In this document: positions 6,738 through 12,365 of the stretch, piece by piece
Layout: each line of letters starts with the position of its first letter
Numbering within the stretch: position 1 is the stretch's first letter
NCBI GenBank assembly: GCA_900548135.1
Contig: URJC01000041.1
Location: 1 to 12,365, forward strand
Source: an uncultured Odoribacter sp.
GTDB lineage: Bacteria; Bacteroidota; Bacteroidia; Bacteroidales; Marinifilaceae
DNA length: 12,365 bases
Direction: 5' to 3'
Made by a program: the position numbers and the translations under genes
Notes under the pieces: generated by a model
Database searches by the model: none
What the model was told of the DNA's origin: nothing
What the model saw: the letters and a program-made list of their open reading frames with translations, nothing else

Positions 6738-8978
6738 TCAGTTTGCCACAATCATCTCTTCCCCGGCCTCCATTTCCTTTTCCATTACCTTACCGGTAAA
6801 TGGGTTTACAATCTTTAAAAGTCCTCCTCTTTCCGAACGGACCACCACTTTTTTCACCTTTCCATTTTCATAATCTGCGTCCACCAGAAAAGCGCCCATC
6901 GCCCGCATATTCCGGAATGAAGCATCCCGCCATGCTTCAGGTATAGCCGGAAAAACACGGATTATCCCGGTATGACTCTGCAACAACATCTCCTGAATAG
7001 CTGCTGCACAGGCAAAATTTCCTTCCAGAGTAAAAGGCTTGTAAGTAAAAGCAGAGTATCCCTTTTTCAATTGGTCTCCATTCAAATGAAAACTGTTCGG
7101 AGAGCAAAATGCTTTAATGAAAATATGCAAATTACGGGCAGCAGCATCCCCATCAAATATCCTGGCATACATATTAGCCAACCAGGAAAAAGAATACCCA
7201 ACCCAATAAGCACTGCCAAGTTCATCAAAATGATGTACAGACCGTTTAATCAGCTGTTCAACTGCTTTTCCCTGTGAAACATCCAATAATCCCAGCGGAT
7301 GAATGGCGAGCATATGCGACAAATGCCGGTGGGAATCTTTTAACGGATATTCCGGAGCAACGGTCAGCCCTGTCGCATCCGTAGCAAAATCCGGCCATTC
7401 CCCTAACTGTTGCCGCCAATGTACGGCCTCTTCCTTCAATCCCATAGCCAACGCCATCTCTGCGGCAGCCGTATAGGTAAACCGGATAATAGCCAAATCA
7501 TAATTCGTCGTCTGTTGAAACCAGGCATCCAAACGGTTGTCATTAATTTCCGGTGAGGAAGATAATGGTAATTTTCGTTTCCCGTCTTTTCCCTTGACAG
7601 CAACATGTTCAAAATACCGGGCCACTTCTTTCACCCAAGGATAAGCCTGCATTTTCAGAAATTCCGGGTCAGCTGAGTATTTCCATTGCAGGTAGAAATG
7701 ATGGGCCAGCCAACCGCTCGCCGTTGGGGAATGTGAATATTGATTCCATCCTCCGATCGGTTTCCCTTCCAAAGTCGCAATACAAGGCACATTCAGCCCC
7801 TCTACCCCATAAAACTGACGCGTAAACTCCCGCCCATACCCTTTGATCTTTCCCAACCAATCGGTAAAAACCGACGATTCTTCCAGATGATTAGCAGCAT
7901 ATCCGGGCCAATAGCTCAGCTGAGTATTCAAATCACTATGAAAATCACCCCATGGTGGAGTCTGTCCATTATCCGCTGTCCATACAGCCTGCAAACAGAT
8001 AGGAGGAGCACCTTTACGGGAAGCTGCTCCGAATTTATACATCTCCAGATACCACTGATTTTCCAGTACAGAATCGGGTAAAGAGATAGAGCTCTGAGCC
8101 CAATACTGATTCCACCAATCCGTATGTACTTTCAAAGCAGACTGAAAATCCGGTGAATACTTTTTTATAATCTCCGATGCAGTTTCCGGTTCACTATACC
8201 AAGTCCCTGTTGTTGTCAGACAATAAACTCCTTCCAACGTCCGGTCATCCGGGTAATCCCAGCGCAAAGCCACCTCATAGGCAACCTGCCCGTATCCTTT
8301 CTGCCGATAAACGATACAATCCCCCCGTTTCACGATCTTGCCTTTTTTATAACCTAACTTTACCAGATTAGTACGGCTTTGATTGTTTTCTTCTTTTTCA
8401 TTGACCTGATAACGGGGAGCCTGTAAACTGACAGACAATGTATCCGGCAAATTTTCAAACCGGAAATGCCCAAGTTTATCAGTAGCTCCGGTAAAAAAAC
8501 GTCCTACTGTTCCGTTTTCCCACACAATCATACACACAGCTGTATGTACATCCAAGGTTACATGCTTCACTTTTCCCAAACGGGAAATAGCAAACTCCAA
8601 GGCTCCCGCAGGAATCTTAGTCGGTGCTATATCCCTGGAACTCGGAGCATCAATCAACTGTTGTACCTTTGAAATATCTCTCCGCAGAATGACTTCATCA
8701 CAAATAAACTTCCAGTTATAATCGGGTGAATCAAATCCAGCAGTAGGCCGCAAATCCCACAAATCCGCCCGGTCGAGTGCCAATCGTAAATATCCGTCCC
8801 GTTGCCAGACCAACGTTCCCATGATTCCATTACCCAAGGGTATACCCTCTTCCCAGACACGGGGCAAATCCTGAAATCTTAAACCATGAAAATGGGAAGC
8901 ATGCCGTTCCTGAGCATACAGTCTCACAGTAAACAACAAAAATATCCCCAAATACAAAACAAAACAGATTCTTTTCAT
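6738..8978 (-). CDS. Secreted GH95-like glycoside hydrolase (alpha-L-fucosidase/galactosidase-like), divergent active site
   Basis: The 746-residue product has a signal peptide (about 1-22, cleavage likely after LYA). The N-terminal beta domain carries IPLGNGIMGTLVW at 46-58, matching the GH95 opening motif. The (alpha/alpha)6 barrel spans about 280-660: WGDFHSDLNTQLSYWP at 343-358, SSSPE with Glu477 at 473-477, NYDLAIIR at 492-499, and DSHRHLSHM at 548-556. A C-terminal beta domain follows FTLEGNF (649-655) and EMLLQSH (663-669). GH95 enzymes invert; known members cleave alpha-1,2-L-fucose or alpha-L-galactose. Glu477 fits the general acid. Two positions differ from the family pattern as I recall it: the first Asn of N-x-N is Asp349, and the Asp of the D-G-N-F motif is Glu652. 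Activity or specificity may therefore differ, or this could be a sister family. It is the first gene of an operon with the downstream GH3. Confidence 0.85.
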   Translation of the reverse strand: MKRICFVLYLGIFLLFTVRLYAQERHASHFHGLRFQDLPRVWEEGIPLGNGIMGTLVWQRDGYLRLALDRADLWDLRPTAGFDSPDYNWKFICDEVILRRDISKVQQLIDAPSSRDIAPTKIPAGALEFAISRLGKVKHVTLDVHTAVCMIVWENGTVGRFFTGATDKLGHFRFENLPDTLSVSLQAPRYQVNEKEENNQSRTNLVKLGYKKGKIVKRGDCIVYRQKGYGQVAYEVALRWDYPDDRTLEGVYCLTTTGTWYSEPETASEIIKKYSPDFQSALKVHTDWWNQYWAQSSISLPDSVLENQWYLEMYKFGAASRKGAPPICLQAVWTADNGQTPPWGDFHSDLNTQLSYWPGYAANHLEESSVFTDWLGKIKGYGREFTRQFYGVEGLNVPCIATLEGKPIGGWNQYSHSPTASGWLAHHFYLQWKYSADPEFLKMQAYPWVKEVARYFEHVAVKGKDGKRKLPLSSSPEINDNRLDAWFQQTTNYDLAIIRFTYTAAAEMALAMGLKEEAVHWRQQLGEWPDFATDATGLTVAPEYPLKDSHRHLSHMLAIHPLGLLDVSQGKAVEQLIKRSVHHFDELGSAYWVGYSFSWLANMYARIFDGDAAARNLHIFIKAFCSPNSFHLNGDQLKKGYSAFTYKPFTLEGNFACAAAIQEMLLQSHTGIIRVFPAIPEAWRDASFRNMRAMGAFLVDADYENGKVKKVVVRSERGGLLKIVNPFTGKVMEKEMEAGEEMIVAN

Positions 8979-9000
8979 ACCATAAAATAATTTCTTTTTA

Positions 9001-9031
9001 CAAAGAAATAAGAAAAGAATAAAATCAAAAA
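9001..9031 (-). promoter_or_regulatory. Weak candidate promoter for the GH95-GH3 operon
   Basis: Reading the minus strand there is a TTTG about 17-19 bp upstream of TATTTCTTTG, which ends at 9001, about 22 bp before the ATG at 8978. The -7 part matches TAnnTTTG only if two extra bases are allowed or its second base is mismatched. The location is right for the operon promoter, but the match is poor and the region is AT-rich. Confidence 0.25.
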
Positions 9032-9075
9032 CGTTTAAGAAAAAAAATAAATACTAAATCTCGAAATTAGTGTCC

Positions 9076-9132
9076 TATAAAAATAAAACACAGTCTCAAA
9101 AACTTCCGGATATGACCCGGATTTTCAAGACT
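9076..9132 (-). terminator. Probable intrinsic terminator of the deformylase gene
   Basis: On the minus strand, just past the deformylase stop at 9162, AGTCT (from 9132-9128), an A/T-rich stretch and TCCGG (9121-9117) pair with CCGGA (9109-9105), AAAA/TTTT and AGACT (9096-9092), with a 7-nt loop and a small internal mismatch. The stem is followed by TGTGTTTTATTTTTA. The imperfect stem lowers certainty. It would separate the deformylase transcript from the GH95-GH3 operon on the same strand. Confidence 0.55.
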
Positions 9133-9161
9133 ATACTAATGCCTTAATTATATTACAATTT

Positions 9162-9815
9162 TCACTCCTCTGTTTGGGGTGATGAACCTACCATCTTATC
9201 CGTAAAAAGAATACCATTCAGGTGGTCAACCTCATGTTGAAAAATGACAGCAGTGAAACCGCGAATTGTTTCTGTCTTCACTTTCAGACCACCTCCCATT
9301 TCCGATAAATAATCCTCAGGATCATTATAGTTCAAGGTAATTTCCAAGGAACGACGTACCATTCCCTCAATATCCGGAACAGACAGACACCCTTCTCTCC
9401 CCAACACCAAAGAATCAGAATAATATGTGATGACCGGATTTACATAGATACCAAACAGTTCACCCGGCAAATCAAACCGCTGTACGGCAATGACCCTCCG
9501 GCTGACACCTACCTGAGGTGCTGCGATTCCCACCCCAGGATTTGTAGTATCATTTACAGTCAGTAACATCCTTTCCTGTAATATGTTGAACTCCTCAGAC
9601 TTCAATTCTCCTATCCCTAACGGAAGAGCTTGACACCGCAAAAACAAAGAATCTTCCTTCACAGTAATCACTTTCAAAGGCATAATACCTTCTCTCAACT
9701 GTCCGATTACCTCTTTTTCATCTGTTGAAAAACCGACAGAATTCCCTCCGTTATCACAAGATATCAACAATACAACCACCACCATATAAATTACCAGATA
9801 TACTCTACTCATCAT
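9162..9815 (-). CDS. def: Peptide deformylase-family lipoprotein
   Basis: The 217-residue product has the three peptide deformylase motifs in order: GVGIAAPQ at 94-101, EGCLS at 141-145 and HEVDH at 194-198. Cys143, His194 and His198 should bind the metal and Glu195 should be the catalytic base, so the active site looks complete. The enzyme removes the formyl group from N-formylmethionine. The N-terminus, however, is a hydrophobic helix ending VLLISC (Cys20), a lipobox followed by a flexible GGNS stretch, predicting export and lipidation. Two ATGs are adjacent (9815 and 9812). An internal Met45 (9683-9681) would give a protein of ordinary cytoplasmic length, but the reading frame upstream of it is too clearly a lipoprotein signal to be chance. 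This is therefore probably not the housekeeping enzyme. It stands alone, with a terminator downstream and the cbpA gene divergent upstream. Confidence 0.92.
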   Translation of the reverse strand: MMSRVYLVIYMVVVVLLISCDNGGNSVGFSTDEKEVIGQLREGIMPLKVITVKEDSLFLRCQALPLGIGELKSEEFNILQERMLLTVNDTTNPGVGIAAPQVGVSRRVIAVQRFDLPGELFGIYVNPVITYYSDSLVLGREGCLSVPDIEGMVRRSLEITLNYNDPEDYLSEMGGGLKVKTETIRGFTAVIFQHEVDHLNGILFTDKMVGSSPQTEE

Positions 9816-10047
9816 TACTTTTATTATTGATTACAAATTACTTGCAAAATAAAATAAATCCAGGTAAAGATAACCCAATACATCCTAAAAATCTACAAAA
9901 CACAAAAATTCTCCCTAACAGCTAAATGATCAGGCTTTCCCATAGAAGAATCAATTATTTAAGATTTTTTAAACTTATTTTCAGTACACTTTATTTTATT
10001 CAATCGTAAATTTACATGATAAACAAAACATTAGTAAAATAATTACT
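9816..10047. promoter_or_regulatory. Divergent promoter region between the deformylase and cbpA
   Basis: This 232-bp AT-rich gap has no credible gene. For cbpA the best -7 match is TAAATTTA at 10007-10014 (one mismatch to TAnnTTTG), about 34 bp before the ATG. For the deformylase, a minus-strand TTATTTTG at 9845-9852 also has one mismatch. No -33 elements are convincing and I see no clear heat-shock operator. Neither start codon has a recognisable Shine-Dalgarno sequence, which is usual for Bacteroidetes. Confidence 0.35.
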
Positions 10048-10983
10048 ATGGCTTATATTGATTATTATGGTGTACTGGGGGTGAATAAAACAGCTACCCA
10101 AGACGAAATAAAAAAGGCTTTTAAGAAACTGGCACGAAAATATCATCCGGACCTGAACCCTAATGATCCCACTGCGAAGCAAAAATTCCAGGAGATCAAT
10201 GAAGCCAATGAAGTATTAAGTGATCCCGAGAAACGAAAAAAATATGATGCTTACGGTGAGAATTGGAAACATGCCGATGAATTTGAAGCTCAAAAACAAC
10301 GTTATCAGCAACAAGGTCATGGTAGTGGAGGATTCGGAGGTATGGGCGGAGGTTACTGGTCATCTGCCGACGGTGGTTTTAGCGGTCATTTCACCGGAGA
10401 TGAAGGAGAATTCTCGGACTTTTTCGAGTCTCTCTTCGGTTCACGCCGTGGAAATAGCCGCAGAAGCTCATCCGGCTTCAAAGGTCAGGACTATAACGCA
10501 GAACTGCATGTATCCTTCAGGGATGCAGCCACCACCCACAAGCAAATACTGGAGGTCAATGGTAAAAAAATACGAATCACCGTACCGGCAGGTATTAGTG
10601 ACGGGCAAACCATAAAATTGAACGGTCAGGGAGGTCCTAGTATGAATGGAGGGCCGGCAGGAGACTTATACATCACTTTTGTTATCGCCAATGATCCGGT
10701 ATACAAACGTGAAGGGGATAATTTATATATGAATGTCCCTATTGACCTCTATACTGCCGTATTGGGAGGAGAAACCGTTATCGAAACCCTGAATGGCAAA
10801 GTCAAACTAAAAGTCAAACCGGAAACACAGAACGGAACCAAAGTCCGGTTAAAAGGCAAAGGATTCCCCGTTTATAAAAAAGACGGAGAATATGGTGATC
10901 TCTTGGTCACTTATGATATTAAAATTCCAACCCACCTTTCTGAAAAACAGAAAGAAATGTTCCGGGAATTACAAAAATCCTAA
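10048..10983 (+). CDS. cbpA: CbpA-type J-domain co-chaperone (class B DnaJ)
   Basis: The 311-residue protein opens with a J domain (about 4-70) holding the HPD tripeptide at 33-35 that stimulates DnaK ATPase. A Gly/Phe-rich linker follows at about 89-135 ([11 protein letters not shown], then [11 protein letters not shown]). Two client-binding beta domains cover about 147-305, with the sequence [23 protein letters not shown] split between them. There is no CxxCxGxG zinc finger, which separates it from DnaJ and fits CbpA in length (about 306 residues in E. coli). It is a cytoplasmic helper that delivers clients to DnaK. The next gene, 18 bp downstream, is its modulator, which strongly supports the CbpA assignment over a generic DnaJ. 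Confidence 0.95.
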   Translation: MAYIDYYGVLGVNKTATQDEIKKAFKKLARKYHPDLNPNDPTAKQKFQEINEANEVLSDPEKRKKYDAYGENWKHADEFEAQKQRYQQQGHGSGGFGGMGGGYWSSADGGFSGHFTGDEGEFSDFFESLFGSRRGNSRRSSSGFKGQDYNAELHVSFRDAATTHKQILEVNGKKIRITVPAGISDGQTIKLNGQGGPSMNGGPAGDLYITFVIANDPVYKREGDNLYMNVPIDLYTAVLGGETVIETLNGKVKLKVKPETQNGTKVRLKGKGFPVYKKDGEYGDLLVTYDIKIPTHLSEKQKEMFRELQKS

Positions 10984-11001
10984 CTAAAAAAACCGTTCAC
11001 T

Positions 11002-11316
11002 ATGGATACCGATTTAATCATCATCAGCGAATATTGTGAAAAAAGCCATACAGATCCTACTTTTCTGCTTTCGCTTGAAGAAGGAGGATTGATTGAAATA
11101 CGTACCGTCAATGGGAAACAATATCTTTTACTTTCCCAACTAGGAGAGTTGGAAAGGTATAGTCATCTTTATTACGATCTTTCTATCAATATCGAAGGTA
11201 TTGATGCCATCCGGCATATACTCGGCCGTATGGACAGTCTACAACAGGAAATCAGACAATTACGCCGCCAGTTAAAACGGTATCAAACATCAAATGATTT
11301 TTTTCCGGAAGAATAG
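11002..11316 (+). CDS. cbpM: CbpM-like chaperone modulator
   Basis: A 104-residue acidic/helical protein with the CbpM pattern: an N-terminal winged-helix-like part related to MerR (ISEYCEKSHTD at 8-18, then LEEGGLIEIR), a middle helix DLSINIEGIDAIRHIL at about 59-74, and a C-terminal coiled coil (about 75-94, MDSLQQEIRQLRRQLKR). E. coli CbpM binds the CbpA J domain and inhibits both its co-chaperone and DNA-binding activity; the same role is inferred here from similarity and from the 18-bp spacing after cbpA, which implies co-transcription. Its length matches the family (about 101 residues). Confidence 0.9.
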   Translation: MDTDLIIISEYCEKSHTDPTFLLSLEEGGLIEIRTVNGKQYLLLSQLGELERYSHLYYDLSINIEGIDAIRHILGRMDSLQQEIRQLRRQLKRYQTSNDFFPEE

Positions 11317-11328
11317 ACAAAATCACCT

Positions 11329-11370
11329 TTATCATCTTGATAATGAACAGGTAAATATTAGAAAATATTT
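11329..11370 (+). other. Two AT-rich hairpins just downstream of cbpM
   Basis: TTATCA/TGATAA (11329-11334 with 11338-11343, 3-nt loop) is followed by AAATATT/AATATTT (11353-11359 with 11364-11370, 4-nt loop). They start 12 nt after the cbpM stop. Neither has a GC core or a following U-run, so they are at most a weak end for the cbpA-cbpM transcript. The heptamer AATATTT then recurs at 11372-11378 and 11386-11392. Confidence 0.3.
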
Positions 11371-11427
11371 CAATATTTGCCAAGGAATATTTTAGTGCTA
11401 AAAATCAAAAACTGGCAAAAGCAGGAT

Positions 11428-11464
11428 ATAAAAATCCCCTAAAAAGATTTCACTTTCAGGGGAT
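11428..11464 (-). terminator. Intrinsic terminator of the metallophosphoesterase gene
   Basis: On the minus strand ATCCCCT (11464-11458) pairs with AGGGGAT (11440-11434). The stem extends inward through a G-U pair and AAAG/CTTT with one bulged base, and is followed at once by TTTTTA. A GC-rich stem with a U-tract is the standard intrinsic terminator, oriented for the phosphoesterase, whose stop codon lies about 80 nt upstream. The matching plus-strand orientation lacks a U-run, so cbpM is not obviously served by it. Confidence 0.7.
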
Positions 11465-11544
11465 ATTCCATTTTGATCCGATACACCCGGTTACCGGCTA
11501 TTCTTATCGGAAATTGAAGCTACGAAGCTTTATATTATACGCCG

Positions 11545-12365
11545 TCATTTTACCTTATAAGTAAACGTATGCAGTATTTTACCCGCAACATCCCGGATTT
11601 CCATAGTCATCTTTTCTTTATTCGCCCGGATGTGGGCAGCCTCTTTCACAGAATTGACCAATACAGGGAATGAACATTCCTCTTGTCCGGATTCAATATA
11701 TTGATACTGATGTAAATGCCCGCAAAGCATCAGATCTATTCCAGCTTTATCCAATATGGGTACAAAGAGCTTCCTGGTATGCAACGGCCCATGCCATGTA
11801 CTTCCAAAAGGCGGAATATGAATAACTGCCACTTTAAAAGGAGCAGAACGAAATTCAGCACTTTCAGTTACCTGTTGCAACCACTTTGCCTGTTCTTCCC
11901 GATAAAGGTCAAAAGCAGCTGTGCCATGGTATTCTATATCACTATCCGGCTTATCTTCCCCTCCATCCAAAACCACAAAAAATACAGGACCTTCACGAAA
12001 ACAATAATAAGGTTTTCCTGTATTGGTTGGAAAATAATCCATATAGCGGGAAGCATAAATTCCGCGACTTTCATGATTTCCCCGGGAATAATAAAAAGGC
12101 ATCCTTGCTGCAAATAATTTCACTGCCGTATTCATAAATCCCTCAAAAAGATCTTTTTCCGAATCCATATGGCTCACCATATCACCATTGAAGAAAACAA
12201 AATCCGTTCTCTCTTTCTCAACATTCTCCAGCAAAGCAGCCAAAGATTCATTGTCTCCGTGAATATCATTTACTACGACAAAAGAAATTTCTTCCTTATC
12301 GCTGTCCAGTGTTGTAAAGGACAACTCCCGGCGATCCAATCTGGCTACCGTAGCCACATCCCCAT
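11545..12365 (-). CDS. Calcineurin-like metallophosphoesterase, C-terminal 272 residues (5' end outside window)
   Basis: The frame is open to the window edge; a GTG at 12357-12355 is probably internal, because in-frame codons continue upstream of it and the first residues read like the end of an N-terminal beta domain rather than a start. Numbering from that GTG, the dinuclear metal motifs are DIHGD (31-35), NGDM (57-60), GNHE (93-96), His180 in VIHIPP and GHLH (213-216), so the core is complete. Members of this family hydrolyse phosphoesters, and substrates vary widely. The small alpha/beta core and C-terminal strands end naturally at IRDVAGKILHTFTYKVK. The missing N-terminus, possibly an Fn3-like domain with a signal peptide, prevents stating its location. 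It converges with cbpM and has its own terminator. Confidence 0.88.
   Translation of the reverse strand, partial: GDVATVARLDRRELSFTTLDSDKEEISFVVVNDIHGDNESLAALLENVEKERTDFVFFNGDMVSHMDSEKDLFEGFMNTAVKLFAARMPFYYSRGNHESRGIYASRYMDYFPTNTGKPYYCFREGPVFFVVLDGGEDKPDSDIEYHGTAAFDLYREEQAKWLQQVTESAEFRSAPFKVAVIHIPPFGSTWHGPLHTRKLFVPILDKAGIDLMLCGHLHQYQYIESGQEECSFPVLVNSVKEAAHIRANKEKMTMEIRDVAGKILHTFTYKVK

Noticed and set aside
9681..9683. Internal Met45 of the deformylase as the true start, giving a normal cytoplasmic enzyme
   Set aside because: The 44 upstream residues form a well-made lipoprotein signal (hydrophobic core, LISC lipobox, flexible tail) in the same frame, and I see no better initiation signal at Met45. 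It remains the main alternative and is noted in the feature.
10220..10615. A 131-codon open frame on the plus strand inside cbpA
   Set aside because: It is a different frame of a clear J-domain gene. The translation has no recognisable domain or start signal, and the same holds for the open frames antisense to the regulator, both GH genes and the phosphoesterase.
11371..11379. CAATATTTG as a -7 promoter element on the plus strand
   Set aside because: It has one mismatch to TAnnTTTG, no -33 element, and no gene follows on that strand. The match is expected by chance in AT-rich DNA.
11487..11497. CCGGTTACCGG palindrome as a transcription-factor operator
   Set aside because: It lies between two convergent genes where no promoter is expected, and it is part of a larger potential hairpin, so an operator role is not supported.
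12355..12357. GTG as the start codon of the metallophosphoesterase
   Set aside because: The frame stays open to the window edge upstream of it, and the following residues look like the end of an N-terminal domain. The gene is treated as truncated by the window.
1..12365. CRISPR arrays, tRNA/rRNA genes, insertion sequences or phage genes
   Set aside because: I found no regularly spaced repeats, no transposase or integrase-like frame, and no tRNA-like cloverleaf sequence. Base composition looks even across the window.

Overview
The window looks like a chromosomal stretch from a gut-type Bacteroidales bacterium. The signs are a propeller/Y_Y_Y membrane sensor regulator of the kind that controls polysaccharide utilization loci (PULs), several lipoprotein or secreted glycoside hydrolases, TAnnTTTG-like -7 elements, AT-rich leaders without clear Shine-Dalgarno sequences, and a CbpA/CbpM chaperone pair. 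I cannot place the genus from sequence alone; an Odoribacter/Butyricimonas/Parabacteroides-like source is a guess. No RNA genes, insertion sequences, CRISPR arrays or integration sites were found.

Region 1 (1-8978) is a glycan-degradation locus. A 5' fragment of a BglX-like GH3 lipoprotein (1-885, minus) is separated by a 368-bp AT-rich regulatory region from a divergent 945-residue membrane regulator (1254-4091, plus). The regulator has periplasmic propellers, a Y_Y_Y domain, one membrane helix and a cytoplasmic AraC-type HTH, but no kinase or receiver. It converges on a two-gene minus-strand operon: a secreted GH95-like enzyme (8978-6738), then 24 bp later a GH3 lipoprotein with an extra C-terminal carboxypeptidase-regulatory-like domain (6713-4131). 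A hairpin with 12-bp arms lies at the convergent junction. No SusC/SusD pair is visible, so this is either the edge of a PUL or a SusCD-less locus. The likely logic is that the regulator senses a glycan fragment in the periplasm and controls two exo-acting beta-glycosidases and a fucosidase/galactosidase-like enzyme.

Region 2 (9162-9815, minus) encodes a peptide deformylase with all three catalytic motifs intact but preceded by a lipoprotein signal peptide. This is odd because peptide deformylase normally works in the cytoplasm at the ribosome.

Region 3 (10048-11316, plus) is a cbpA-cbpM co-chaperone operon: a J-domain protein and its dedicated small modulator.

Region 4 (11545-12365, minus) is the C-terminal part of a calcineurin-like metallophosphoesterase, cut by the window edge, followed by a good intrinsic terminator.

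The most unusual items are the lipoprotein deformylase, the kinase-less propeller-AraC regulator, the GH95-like enzyme with substitutions at two positions expected to be catalytic, and the regulatory-like domain fused to the GH3 C-terminus.
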